Assembly: GCA_017444485.1 (NCBI GenBank)
Contig: JAFSWM010000003.1
Location: 1-48,028 of the forward strand
DNA length: 48,028 nucleotides
Origin: Bacteroidaceae bacterium
GTDB taxonomy: Bacteria > Bacteroidota > Bacteroidia > Bacteroidales > Bacteroidaceae
Direction of reading: 5' to 3'
The translations under genes were made by a program, and so were the position numbers. The notes under the pieces were generated by a model that was not told the origin of the DNA, did no database searches, and saw nothing but the letters and a program-made list of their open reading frames with translations. Position 1 is the first letter of the stretch. Each line of letters starts with the position of its first letter. This document shows positions 35,246 to 43,087 of the stretch, piece after piece.

Positions 35246-35277
35246 GTAAAAACTCCCCGTGCGAAGCGACTTTTTCG

Positions 35278-35285
35278 TATTTTTG
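35278..35285 (+). promoter_or_regulatory. -7 box TATTTTTG, 5 nt before the radical SAM start
   Basis: Matches TAnnTTTG. The ATG at 35291 follows after 5 nt, again implying a leaderless or nearly leaderless message. Confidence 0.55.
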
Positions 35286-35290
35286 CGGCA

Positions 35291-36286
35291 ATGGCTGTCA
35301 ATCCGTACAAACTGCTGCGACGCGCCGCTTCATTGCGTAGCGAGAGGCTACGCCTGGCTGGTGCCTGGCTATTGAGCCGAACAGGGCGCAGACACGTCGG
35401 CGTGTTCCTGGACCCCGTGCTGGCCTGCAACCTGCGCTGCAGGATGTGCTACTTCAGCGATGAAAAACGCCGCGCCACACTTCACGGACGGCTTGACGAA
35501 GAAACGCTCAAAACCCTGGCACAGACGCTATTTCCCCACACGCTGAAACTACAAATAGGATGCGGGGCGGAACCTACCCTCTATAGCAAACTACCCGCTG
35601 TTGTGGCTCTCGGAAAGCGATACGGTGTGCCATACATCTCTATCACCACTAACGGCCAACTGCTCAACAGCGAACTCATGGACGAATTGGTGCAGGCAGG
35701 ACTGGATGAGGTGACGCTCTCGCTTCATGGCCTCACGCCCGCCACCTACGAGGCCATGATGACAGGTGCAAAGTTTGCTCGGTTTGAAGAAACGGCGGCA
35801 CTCCTGAAGGAAACAAAAAGAACGTATCCGAAGTTTGCCATACGAATCAATTATACGATGAACTCGGCAAACACGGACGAACTGACATTGCTCCCCACCC
35901 TTTTGGAACGTCTGCCGGCTGATGTGGTGCAGTTGCGCCCCGTACAGAAAATCGGCGAAACCGACTGGCAGGACTTCTCACTCAGCCATATTGAGGACGC
36001 GTACGAAACTCTGCTCCTCCCGCTCTCGCAAGAACTTCAGCAAAAAGGCATTACGGTACTCATGCCCATGCCCGAGGATCTGCAAGAGTTGGAGACACCA
36101 CCGACTGCCCTTGCTGCCGCATTGCAGGAACTCACCTATTGCAACATCGACCCGCAGAACGCCGCTAATGCAACGCTCCCCAAGATGTCGTTTAAACGCA
36201 TGCTACGCCTGCTGCTCAGCGGCAACAAGGCTGAAGGCGATAAAGGGCGGGATGTCACAAAAAAATTGGCCTATAAAATCTCATGA
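35291..36286 (+). CDS. Radical SAM protein of unknown function
   Basis: 331 aa. The radical SAM cluster ligands are Cys46, Cys50 and Cys53 in [22 protein letters not shown] takes the GGEP position, with the second Gly replaced, and [16 protein letters not shown] follows. The last third has only one further cysteine that I can place (ELTYCNID), so no SPASM-type extra cluster is evident. The family is large and I cannot name the substrate. The stop overlaps the next gene by 4 nt (ATGA), so it is coupled to an RNA methyltransferase. Confidence 0.85.
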   Translation: MAVNPYKLLRRAASLRSERLRLAGAWLLSRTGRRHVGVFLDPVLACNLRCRMCYFSDEKRRATLHGRLDEETLKTLAQTLFPHTLKLQIGCGAEPTLYSKLPAVVALGKRYGVPYISITTNGQLLNSELMDELVQAGLDEVTLSLHGLTPATYEAMMTGAKFARFEETAALLKETKRTYPKFAIRINYTMNSANTDELTLLPTLLERLPADVVQLRPVQKIGETDWQDFSLSHIEDAYETLLLPLSQELQQKGITVLMPMPEDLQELETPPTALAAALQELTYCNIDPQNAANATLPKMSFKRMLRLLLSGNKAEGDKGRDVTKKLAYKIS

Positions 36287-37071
36287 CTCCTGACAAGGCA
36301 ATAGCCCGCCTAACAAAGGCGGAAGCAAAACTCATCCGCAGCCTCGCGATGAAGAAGCGGCGCGACGAAACGGGGCTCTTTATCGCTGAAGGACCGAAAG
36401 TGGTGAGCGAATTGTTGCGCTATTTCCCTTGCCGCATGGTGGTAGTAACGGAGGAAATCGACACTCCGTATTATAATAAGGAGACAAACGCGCATCTGCG
36501 GCAGGCAACTCCCGACGAATTGCGAAGCCTCTCCCTGTTGCAAACACCCCAACACGTCATCGGCGTTTTTGAAAAACCAGACATTGGAGCAAGCACCAGT
36601 GGCGAGACAGGCTTTTCGCTGGCCATAGCCTTAGACGGCATTCAGGACCCTGGCAACCTCGGCACCATACTGCGCACAGCGGACTGGCTGAACATCAGGG
36701 CCGTTTATGCCTCGCCCGACACGGCAGATTGTTATGCTCCCAAGGTGGTGCAAGCCACAGCCGGCGCTTTGGGCAGGGTGCAAGTCGAGTATTGCGACCT
36801 GCCCACGCTACTCACACAGATGAAAAAGCGCGGCGTCACCGTGTGCGGCACATTTATGCAGGGGGAAAACCTCTATCAAACATCCACCCACGAACCGGCC
36901 ATCATCGTGATGGGAAACGAAGGGAATGGCATCCGTCCCGACGTGGAGACGCTGTGCGACAAACGCCTCGCTATACCTCGCTATACGCCGCGAGATGACA
37001 GCGGCGAAAGCCTCAACGTGGCAGTGGCAGCAGCCATCGTATGTGCCGAACTGCGGAGACGAGGAGGATGA
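36283..37071 (+). CDS. SpoU/TrmH family RNA 2'-O-methyltransferase
   Basis: Methylates a ribose 2'-OH in rRNA or tRNA with S-adenosylmethionine. 262 aa. An N-terminal substrate-binding domain (LIRSLAMKKRRDETGLFIAE) leads to the SPOUT knot: motif 1 ALDGIQDPGNLGTILRTAD, motif 2 VMGNEGNGI, motif 3 SLNVAVAAAIVCAE. These are the TrmH/RlmB-type motifs, but the exact site is unknown. Overlaps the radical SAM gene by 4 nt. Confidence 0.92.
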   Translation: MTPDKAIARLTKAEAKLIRSLAMKKRRDETGLFIAEGPKVVSELLRYFPCRMVVVTEEIDTPYYNKETNAHLRQATPDELRSLSLLQTPQHVIGVFEKPDIGASTSGETGFSLAIALDGIQDPGNLGTILRTADWLNIRAVYASPDTADCYAPKVVQATAGALGRVQVEYCDLPTLLTQMKKRGVTVCGTFMQGENLYQTSTHEPAIIVMGNEGNGIRPDVETLCDKRLAIPRYTPRDDSGESLNVAVAAAIVCAELRRRGG

Positions 37072-37136
37072 AACATTCACATAAGGCTACAGAATAGTTT
37101 TTGTGACGCAGCATGCGCATTTTCGCCTCATCGCCG

Positions 37137-37166
37137 TTGCAGACTGCCATTCGAACACTAACTTTG
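37137..37166 (+). promoter_or_regulatory. Promoter of the MaoC-YigZ-QueD-QueE run
   Basis: TTG (37137-37139), 19-nt spacer, TAACTTTG (37159-37166), 43 nt before the ATG at 37210. A good Bacteroidota promoter. Confidence 0.7.
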
Positions 37167-37209
37167 CGCCGCAAAAAGAATAGGACTAATCAAACATTAT
37201 CAATACACA

Positions 37210-37671
37210 ATGGAAAAGATACTGATCGGCTCTTACGAAGACTTCGCAAAGTACGAAGGCAAAACCCTCGGCCACAGCGACTGGGTGGAGGTGACACAAG
37301 AACGCATCAACCTGTTTGCCGATGCCACAAGCGACCACCAGTGGATACATGTGGACACCGAGCGCGCCAAGGAGGGCCCCTTCGGGCAGACCATAGCCCA
37401 CGGCTATCTGACGCTTTCGCTCGTACCCTATATGTGGAACCAAATCGTAGACGTGCAAAACCTCAAGATGCAGGTGAACTACGGCATGGACCGCATGCGC
37501 TTCGGCCAGGCCGTACTCAGCGGGCAGCGTATCAGGCTGGTCACTACACTCGCCGCGATACACAACCTGCGCGGTATCTGCAAAGCCGAAATTGACTTCA
37601 CCGTAGAGATAGAGGGACAGAAGAAGCCCGCCCTGAGTGGGCTCTGCACCTTCCTCTATTATTTCAAATAG
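37210..37671 (+). CDS. MaoC-like (R)-specific enoyl-CoA hydratase
   Basis: 153 aa hot-dog fold protein. The hydratase signature FADATSDHQWIHVD with the Asp and His of the active site, then FGQTIAHGYLTLSL, is complete. Expected to hydrate trans-2-enoyl-CoA to (R)-3-hydroxyacyl-CoA. First gene of a plus-strand run; the YigZ-family gene starts 9 nt after its stop. Confidence 0.9.
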   Translation: MEKILIGSYEDFAKYEGKTLGHSDWVEVTQERINLFADATSDHQWIHVDTERAKEGPFGQTIAHGYLTLSLVPYMWNQIVDVQNLKMQVNYGMDRMRFGQAVLSGQRIRLVTTLAAIHNLRGICKAEIDFTVEIEGQKKPALSGLCTFLYYFK

Positions 37672-37680
37672 GAAAAGCGC

Positions 37681-38271
37681 GTGGACACCTACCGCACCAT
37701 CGTCACCACCGGCGAAGCCACACACACCGAAAAGCGCTCAAAATTCATCGCCTACGCTGCACATGCTGCCGATGCAGGGGAGGCCACAGACTTCGTGGCT
37801 GCCCTGCGCAAAAAATACCACGACGCGCGGCACGTCTGCTGGGCCTATGCCCTTGGCACTGATGGAGCCGACACGCGCAGCAATGACGATGGAGAACCGA
37901 GCGGAACGGCAGGAAAGCCCATCCTCGGGCAACTACGAGCGGCAGGTGTGACGCAGGCGGTGGTGGCTGTGGTGCGTTATTTCGGCGGAGTGAAACTGGG
38001 CACCGGCGGGTTGGCAGTAGCCTACAAGTCCGCTGCAGCGATGGCCATCGAGAATGCCACGACAGAGGAGCGCACCATTGAGGACGAAATCACCGTCTTC
38101 GCCCCCTTTGCCGCCACTGACATTTGCCTACGCACCGCGCGCAACCTCGGAGCACATCCCAAATCACAAGAATACACCGCTGAAGGCGTGCGCATTGTTT
38201 TCCTTATACCCCAAAGCCGTGCCACAGAACTGCGACAAGCACTTCAGCGCATCCACATTTTGAGGTTATAA
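37681..38271 (+). CDS. YigZ/IMPACT family protein
   Basis: 196 aa from GTG 37681; no better ATG lies upstream. The UPF0029 domain is plain: HVCWAYALG, SNDDGEPSGTAGKPIL and VVRYFGGVKLGTGGLAVAY. A ferredoxin-like C-terminal domain follows. The E. coli member is YigZ; the eukaryotic member IMPACT regulates translation. The bacterial function is not settled. The 39-nt gap to queD is A/C-rich with short repeats of AACCT-AAAA. Confidence 0.9.
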   Translation: MDTYRTIVTTGEATHTEKRSKFIAYAAHAADAGEATDFVAALRKKYHDARHVCWAYALGTDGADTRSNDDGEPSGTAGKPILGQLRAAGVTQAVVAVVRYFGGVKLGTGGLAVAYKSAAAMAIENATTEERTIEDEITVFAPFAATDICLRTARNLGAHPKSQEYTAEGVRIVFLIPQSRATELRQALQRIHILRL

Positions 38272-38310
38272 CCTCAAAACCTAATAACCTTAAAACCAAA
38301 CAACCTCAAA

Positions 38311-38661
38311 ATGTTCTACGTCAGCAAAACCCTTGAAATATCCTACGCTCACAGCCTCAGCCTGAACTATCCCAGCAAATGTAGCGGGCTGCATGGGCAC
38401 AACGCCCGTATCACCGTGCACTGCGCCGCAGAGGAACTCAATGAAAACGGCATGGTCGTAGATTTCATGCATATCAAAGAAGTGGTGATGCGCCTCGACC
38501 ACAAGAATCTCAACGACCTCTTCCCGTTCAACACCACCGCCGAAAACGTGGCGCGGTGGATCTGTGAACAGATTCCCACTTGCTACAAAGTGGAATTCTG
38601 CGAAAGCGAAGGGAATACTGCCATTTACACCAGTGACACAGCCCCTGCGCATCATGGCTAA
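38311..38661 (+). CDS. queD: 6-carboxytetrahydropterin synthase QueD
   Basis: Second step of queuosine precursor synthesis: 7,8-dihydroneopterin triphosphate to 6-carboxy-5,6,7,8-tetrahydropterin. 116 aa. Zinc ligands His14 (SYAHSL), His28 and His30 (GLHGHN); catalytic Cys24 in PSKCSG. DHKNLND and the Glu near FCESEG also match. QueE is encoded 52 bp downstream. Confidence 0.95.
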   Translation: MFYVSKTLEISYAHSLSLNYPSKCSGLHGHNARITVHCAAEELNENGMVVDFMHIKEVVMRLDHKNLNDLFPFNTTAENVARWICEQIPTCYKVEFCESEGNTAIYTSDTAPAHHG

Positions 38662-38670
38662 GAAGAATTG

Positions 38671-38704
38671 TCCTGAGGGCGTGGGCATATCGCCTGCGAG
38701 CAAC
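38671..38704. repeat. Short hairpin repeat, copy 1
   Basis: TCCTGAGGGCGTGGGCATAT and the following CGCCTGCGAG resemble 39658-39690 at about 23 of 27 positions. It forms a short GC hairpin (CGTGGGC with GCCTGCG) and lies between queD and queE. Confidence 0.55.
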
Positions 38705-38713
38705 TAACAACCT

Positions 38714-39376
38714 ATGCGCGTAAACGAGATTTTCCTGTCCCTGCAAGGCGAAGGGCGGCACGTTGGCACACCATCCGTCTTCATTCGCTTCAGCGGCTGC
38801 AACCTGCGCTGCCCCTTCTGCGACACACGCCACGAGGAAGGCACAGAAATGACCGAGGATGAGATTGCCGAGCGTGTCAGCGCATACACCGCACGCCACG
38901 TAGTCCTCACAGGGGGCGAACCCGCATTGCAACTGACCGACACGCTCATTGACCGCCTGCACCGCGCAGGAAAGTATGTGGCAGTGGAAACCAACGGCAC
39001 CCATTCCCTACCGCCCGGTATCGATTGGGTCACGCTATCTCCCAAATTCGCTTTCACATCGGGAAGTACTGACATAGGGCCTACAAACAGCCACCAAGGG
39101 AACACACACATCCCATCTGCAAACATCGCCGCCAATAAGGGTGTCGTCATTACCCGTTGCAACGAACTGAAAGCCATTTTCACCAACACAGAAGCGTTTA
39201 CCGCTGCAGCACCCCGCTATCTCTCCATCCCCGCCGACCACTATCTCATACAACCCTGCGACACCGGAGATGCTGTAAGAAATCGCGCAATCACCGCCCA
39301 GGCCATTCGCTATTGCCTAAACCACCCCGAATGGTCGCTTTCACTACAAACCCACAAACTTCTCGGCATCCCATAA
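38714..39376 (+). CDS. queE: 7-carboxy-7-deazaguanine synthase QueE
   Basis: Radical SAM enzyme that contracts 6-carboxytetrahydropterin to 7-carboxy-7-deazaguanine. 220 aa. FLSLQGEGRHVGTPSVFIRF at the N-terminus, the cluster ligands Cys29, Cys33, Cys36 in CNLRCPFCDT, and VVLTGGEPALQ. ETNGTHSLPPGIDWVTLSPK is the family's conserved middle. QueC is not in this window. Confidence 0.95.
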   Translation: MRVNEIFLSLQGEGRHVGTPSVFIRFSGCNLRCPFCDTRHEEGTEMTEDEIAERVSAYTARHVVLTGGEPALQLTDTLIDRLHRAGKYVAVETNGTHSLPPGIDWVTLSPKFAFTSGSTDIGPTNSHQGNTHIPSANIAANKGVVITRCNELKAIFTNTEAFTAAAPRYLSIPADHYLIQPCDTGDAVRNRAITAQAIRYCLNHPEWSLSLQTHKLLGIP

Positions 39377-39457
39377 AACAATTGGGCTTTTTACACCACA
39401 AAACTATTATACCTCAGGCACCAAAACGCCCTACAAACAAAAAAAGGCGGCAAAACG

Positions 39458-39489
39458 TTTGGACAATCGCTTCTTCGTACTTACTTTTG
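39458..39489 (+). promoter_or_regulatory. Promoter of tRNA-Thr
   Basis: TTTG (39458-39461), 20-nt spacer, TACTTTTG (39482-39489), 10 nt before the mature tRNA. An almost ideal Bacteroidota promoter. Confidence 0.85.
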
Positions 39490-39499
39490 CACCCGCAAC

Positions 39500-39572
39500 G
39501 CCGAAATAGCTCAGTTGGTAGAGCGACTCATTCGTAATGAGTAGGTCCGGGGTTCGAGTCCCCGTCTCGGCT
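39500..39572 (+). tRNA. tRNA-Thr (anticodon CGT)
   Basis: Anticodon stem ACTCA/TGAGT with loop TTCGTAA; T-loop TTCGAGT. The acceptor stem GCCGAAA/TCTCGGC has an A-C mismatch at the sixth pair. Promoter and terminator flank it. Confidence 0.93.
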
Positions 39573-39578
39573 CTTAAC

Positions 39579-39628
39579 GAAACATCGCAGAAAGCCCTTT
39601 ACACATAAGGCTTCGCGATGTTTCTTTC
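39579..39628 (+). terminator. Intrinsic terminator of tRNA-Thr
   Basis: GAAACATCGC (39579-39588) pairs with GCGATGTTTC (39615-39624), with a nested AAGCC/GGCTT, followed by TTTCTT. Confidence 0.8.
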
Positions 39629-39657
39629 TTACTGAATGACTGAGAGAGAGGTACGTC

Positions 39658-39690
39658 TCCTAAGGGCGTGGGCTTCTCGCCCGCGTAACG
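39658..39690. repeat. Short hairpin repeat, copy 2
   Basis: TCCTAAGGGCGTGGGCTTCT followed by CGCCCGCGTAACG, similar to 38671-38704. CGTGGGC pairs with GCCCGCG (one G-U). Confidence 0.55.
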
Positions 39691-39778
39691 TTTCATGAAA
39701 GTGTAGGCGACACACAGAACTCTAACCAAGACATACAAATACTCCCCTTTTTTAATCCTATGGCTACCTCTCATTAAA

Positions 39779-39967
39779 GGGGTGTTCTATAAATTAGGGT
39801 TGAATGATTTTTTAGCGATTGTTGCTTAGATTTTGATTTAAGTTCGCAGCAGCATAGCGAGCTATGGTGCAAAAACTTAAAGCAAAAGATAACAACAAGC
39901 GCAAAAAAGCATCAAGCCGAATCCTAATTACAAAGAATATGTGACTGCCTAATTTATAGAACGCCCC
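39779..39967. mobile_element. MITE-like element, 189 bp
   Basis: Terminal inverted repeats of 20 bp, GGGGTGTTCTATAAATTAGG at 39779-39798 and its complement at 39948-39967 with a single mismatch. The flanks are a 4-bp direct repeat TAAA (39775-39778 and 39968-39971), as left by transposition. The interior is itself a long imperfect palindrome centred on CATAGCGAGCTATG, with TTTAAGTT/AACTTAAA arms. It encodes no protein. The 4-bp duplication and GGGG ends suggest mobilisation by an IS5-like transposase, which is an inference. It lies between tRNA-Thr and tRNA-Lys. The DNA from 39972 to 40156 shows nothing further. Confidence 0.8.
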
Positions 39968-40156
39968 TAAATATCTTGACGTTTACTTACACGGTAAAAG
40001 TGATGATTTAATAAGTACCCACTTCACCTGTTTTCTTCTGCTCTTTTCGTATTCACTTGTCCTCTCAGATCATCGTACAAACTTCCGCCAGCGGCCTCAC
40101 ATTCCGCAGAACCGCACCATTTTTAGCCCTCTGAAACAAAAAAAACATGAAAACGC

Positions 40157-40187
40157 TTGCACAGACCGGAAGGCGTGCTTACTTTTG
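40157..40187 (+). promoter_or_regulatory. Promoter of tRNA-Lys
   Basis: TTG (40157-40159), 20-nt spacer, TACTTTTG (40180-40187), 26 nt before the tRNA. Confidence 0.8.
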
Positions 40188-40213
40188 CACCGCGTTTGAA
40201 AAAACGGCACCAA

Positions 40214-40286
40214 GCACCGTTAGCTCAGTTGGTAGAGCAACTGACTCTTAATCAGTGGGTCCAGGGTTCGAGCCCCTGACGGTGTA
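40214..40286 (+). tRNA. tRNA-Lys (anticodon CTT)
   Basis: Acceptor GCACCGT/ACGGTGT with a first G-U pair, anticodon stem ACTGA/TCAGT with loop CTCTTAA, T-loop TTCGAGC. CCA is not encoded. Confidence 0.94.
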
Positions 40287-40289
40287 CAC

Positions 40290-40327
40290 AAGGCGGAAAG
40301 GCTGCAAGCCTTGCCGCCTTTCTTATT
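40290..40327 (+). terminator. Intrinsic terminator of tRNA-Lys
   Basis: AAGGCGG (40290-40296) pairs with CCGCCTT (40314-40320), with a nested AAGGCT/AGCCTT, then TTCTTATTT. The lipoprotein start follows 19 nt later. Confidence 0.8.
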
Positions 40328-40346
40328 TACTAACACTGCATTCCGT

Positions 40347-40745
40347 ATGAGAAACCTGCTTCTCCTCTTCCTTATTGCACTACCCGCGGCCTGTCAGAAA
40401 CCCCTCGACAACCGCATCGCCGACGACGCACGCCAATGGACTGAGACCAACTGCCCCAAGGTCGTCGACGAGATGACGCGTCTCGACAGCATGACCTACC
40501 ACATCCCCACACAGGTGCTTCAATACTGGTACACTGTGAGCGGTGAGGCGGATAGCGAGGAATACTGGAGGCAGTACGATCAGCAAGTGTTGTTACACAA
40601 GCGGCAATTGGCAAGAAGGCTACGGCTCGACCCCGACATGAGGGAACTTGTGGCCAATCGCCGCCTCTTCCAATTCAATTACTACTCTGCCACCACCGGC
40701 AAGCGCCTTTACTTCGTGTTGATCACGCCCTACGAATACGAGTGA
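40347..40745 (+). CDS. Small predicted lipoprotein of unknown function
   Basis: 132 aa from the ATG at 40347. MRNLLLLFLIALPAACQKPL is a lipoprotein signal peptide with lipobox LPAAC, so Cys18 would be lipidated. The mature part is short, charged and probably alpha-helical (YWRQYDQQVLLHKRQLARRL). I do not recognise a family. Its start lies only 19 nt after the tRNA-Lys terminator and no TAnnTTTG box is seen in between, so it may be expressed by read-through from the tRNA promoter. The serine dehydratase gene follows after 39 nt. Confidence 0.75.
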   Translation: MRNLLLLFLIALPAACQKPLDNRIADDARQWTETNCPKVVDEMTRLDSMTYHIPTQVLQYWYTVSGEADSEEYWRQYDQQVLLHKRQLARRLRLDPDMRELVANRRLFQFNYYSATTGKRLYFVLITPYEYE

Positions 40746-40784
40746 GCCCACACAAAACCCTAACCGACCATCATCCCAACGACT

Positions 40785-42014
40785 ATGAAAAGCCTACGCT
40801 ATCTCTTTCGCATTGGCCACGGACCGAGCAGCAGCCACACCATGGGGCCGCGCCGTGCTGCCGAGAAATACCTGAAACGCCATCCGGAGAACTGCCGCTT
40901 CCAGGTGACGCTCTATGGCTCGCTCGCCGCCACGGGCAAGGGCCACCTCACCGACGTGGCCATCCTTGACGTGCTGGGGAAGGACCGCACGGAAATATGC
41001 TGGCACCCCGAAATCACGCCCAACTTTCACCCCAATGGCATGTGCTTCGAGTGTGTGGGCGAGGACGGCAAAACGTATGACGCCTGGGTGGTGTACAGCG
41101 TGGGCGGCGGGGCGCTACGTATGGAGGACCAGGAGGTGGCCGACGTGCCCGACGTGTACGACCTCGACCAACTGAGCCACATTGCTCGTTGGTGCGACCA
41201 GCGCGGCATGAACTACTGGCAGTATGTTGAAGCCTGCGAGGGCAAGGAGATTTGGGACTACCTGGCCGAGGTGTGGCACGTGATGCGCAGCGCTGTGGAG
41301 CGCGGCCTCGAGACCGAGGGTGTGTTGCCCGGAGGCCTGCAACTGAAGCGTAAGGCCCCGCACTACTATGTGAAGGCCATGGGCTACAGCGCCAACCTGC
41401 AGACACGCGGCTTGGTCTTCGCCTATGCTCTGGCCGTGAGTGAGGAGAATGCCAGCGGCGGGCGCGTGGTCACGGCCCCCACCTGCGGCAGCAGTGGCGT
41501 ATTGCCCGGTGTGCTCTACCACATACAGCAGAGCCGTCACTTCCCCGACGTGCGTATCCTCCACGCTCTGGCCACTGCCGGACTGGTGGGCAACGTAGCC
41601 AAGACGCGCGGCAGCATCAGCGGTGCCGAAGCTGGATGTCAGGCCGAGGTGGGTGTGGCATGTGCCATGGCCAGCGCTGCGGCAAACTATGTGTTTGGCG
41701 GATCGCTCGCTGCCACGGAGTATGCTGCCGAGATGGGGCTGGAGCACCACCTCGGAATGACCTGCGACCCCATCTGCGGCCTCGTGCAGATACCTTGCAT
41801 TGAGCGCAACGCTCACGCTGCGGCACGTGCCCTCGATGCCAACATCTACGCCACGCTCGCCGAGGGTGTGCACCGCGTCAGTTTCGACAAGACGGTGGAG
41901 GTGATGCGTCAGACCGGCCTCGACATCCCCAGCCTCTATCGCGAAACGAGCGAGGGAGGACTGGCAAAGGACGTCTCTATCCTCGACCGCGACTTCGGCA
42001 AGTTTATGATCTAA
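40785..42014 (+). CDS. sdaA: L-serine ammonia-lyase, iron-sulfur type
   Basis: Deaminates L-serine to pyruvate and ammonia using a 4Fe-4S cluster. 409 aa, with beta and alpha domains fused in one chain. The N-terminal [18 protein letters not shown] and [18 protein letters not shown] belong to the beta domain; [35 protein letters not shown] and [19 protein letters not shown] of the alpha domain supply the cluster cysteines. It links with the glycine cleavage genes elsewhere in the window through serine-glycine metabolism, but they are not in one operon. Confidence 0.95.
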   Translation: MKSLRYLFRIGHGPSSSHTMGPRRAAEKYLKRHPENCRFQVTLYGSLAATGKGHLTDVAILDVLGKDRTEICWHPEITPNFHPNGMCFECVGEDGKTYDAWVVYSVGGGALRMEDQEVADVPDVYDLDQLSHIARWCDQRGMNYWQYVEACEGKEIWDYLAEVWHVMRSAVERGLETEGVLPGGLQLKRKAPHYYVKAMGYSANLQTRGLVFAYALAVSEENASGGRVVTAPTCGSSGVLPGVLYHIQQSRHFPDVRILHALATAGLVGNVAKTRGSISGAEAGCQAEVGVACAMASAAANYVFGGSLAATEYAAEMGLEHHLGMTCDPICGLVQIPCIERNAHAAARALDANIYATLAEGVHRVSFDKTVEVMRQTGLDIPSLYRETSEGGLAKDVSILDRDFGKFMI

Positions 42015-42055
42015 TCCCCCTACCCTGCCCCCACACACAAAACCCTCTACACGCC

Positions 42056-42730
42056 ATGCCCCTCTTAGCCCTCCTCACCTCATTCCTGCAATGGGCCATT
42101 GACCTCGACACCCAACTGACCTTGGCCATCAACGACATGCACACCGACTGCCTCAACACGTTCATGTACTGGTTCAGCGACAAGTGTGTGTGGCTACCGG
42201 TGTATGCCAGCCTTGTGGCATTGGTGTTCCTCAACTTCTCGTGGCGCACGGCCCTGGTTATCTTTGCAGGCATCGCGGTAGTCATCCTAATCACCGACCA
42301 GGTGAGTGCCAACGTGCTGCGCCACACCATAGAGCGCATGAGGCCGAGCAATCTTGACAACCCTATCTCGCACACCGTGAAAATTGTGAACGACTACCGT
42401 GGCGGCAGGTTTGGCTTCCCCTCTGCCCACGCCGCCAACACCCTGGCTCTCACCGTATTCCTCCACCGCCTGCTGCGCAACGCTTGGCTCACGGTGGCCA
42501 TGACGTGCTGGGCAGTGCTCACGGCCTATTCGCGCGTCTATCTCGGTGTGCACTACCTGGGCGACGTCACGGCGGGGATGCTGCTCGGCGCGCTGGTGGC
42601 GCTGGCGGTGTATGCCCTGCTTGTGCGCTTTGCCAAACTGCATCGCCCCCAGCAGGTGCGCTATGCCCTGCTGCCCGTGGCCGTGCTCGACGTGACGATG
42701 CTCGGGCTGTTTGCGGTGGCACTGATATAG
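42056..42730 (+). CDS. PAP2-family membrane phosphatase
   Basis: 224 aa with about six membrane segments. The three phosphatase motifs are visible: LRHTIERMRPSN, GFPSAHAAN (PSAH in place of the usual PSGH) and SRVYLGVHYLGDVTAG. Likely an inner-membrane lipid phosphatase, for example acting on undecaprenyl pyrophosphate or phosphatidylglycerophosphate; the substrate cannot be chosen from sequence. It follows sdaA after 41 nt. Confidence 0.9.
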   Translation: MPLLALLTSFLQWAIDLDTQLTLAINDMHTDCLNTFMYWFSDKCVWLPVYASLVALVFLNFSWRTALVIFAGIAVVILITDQVSANVLRHTIERMRPSNLDNPISHTVKIVNDYRGGRFGFPSAHAANTLALTVFLHRLLRNAWLTVAMTCWAVLTAYSRVYLGVHYLGDVTAGMLLGALVALAVYALLVRFAKLHRPQQVRYALLPVAVLDVTMLGLFAVALI

Positions 42731-42824
42731 CATACCACACGCTGGGCGGCACAAAGTCCCCTCGGCGGCCTACAAACAATTCGGAATAACAGGGCGGAGC
42801 GGTGTGCGCTTCGCCTTTTCTTTG

Positions 42825-42832
42825 TACTTTTG
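42825..42832 (+). promoter_or_regulatory. -7 box TACTTTTG ahead of the structured leader
   Basis: Matches TAnnTTTG. The next start codon is at 43088, so the expected leader is about 250 nt, by far the longest in this window. Confidence 0.65.
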
Positions 42833-43047
42833 CTGCGACATAAGCCCGCGCAGCGGTGCGGGCGAAGTTTAATTTAGCGTTTGCTCGTTTGTTCTTGTAC
42901 GCTGAAACGTGGAAATTTCAATTAGTACAAAACCGGAACAGATTGGTAAATGCTCGTGTTCTGACGCGGGCATTCTTGTCTGTTTTGTACCGGTACTTTT
43001 CCACGACCGCAGCGTAGGCAAGGATTGCCTGCGTTTTTGTGTCGTAA
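42833..43047 (+). promoter_or_regulatory. Structured 5' leader or small RNA before the methyltransferase
   Basis: After the promoter comes a hairpin GCCCGC/GCGGGC (42844-42849 with 42858-42863). Then four nested stems centre on one point: TACGCTG/CAGCGTA (42898-42904 with 43010-43016), CGTGGAAA/TTTCCACG (42908-42915 with 42998-43005), GTACAAAAC/GTTTTGTAC (42925-42933 with 42982-42990) and AATGCTCG/CGGGCATT (42949-42956 with 42967-42974). A last hairpin AGGCAA-GGA-TTGCCT (43016-43030) is followed by GCGTTTTTG, like an attenuator or the end of a small RNA. GCGACA at 42835 could also pair with TGTCGT at 43040. No known riboswitch is recognised. Confidence 0.6.
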
Positions 43048-43087
43048 GGAAAGGAGGGCAAGGCAGGCGCTACAAACGCTTACTACC

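Noticed and set aside
36283-37071. Assignment as rlmB or trmH specifically
   Set aside because: The SPOUT motifs are shared by several 2'-O-methyltransferases; the target nucleotide cannot be decided from the sequence.
39574-39774. Minus-strand open frame of 66 codons
   Set aside because: It overlaps the tRNA-Thr terminator, has no promoter, and its product shows no protein-like features.
42833-43047. Retron-type non-coding RNA
   Set aside because: No reverse transcriptase is encoded nearby, and the typical a1/a2 arms with a branching G context are not evident.
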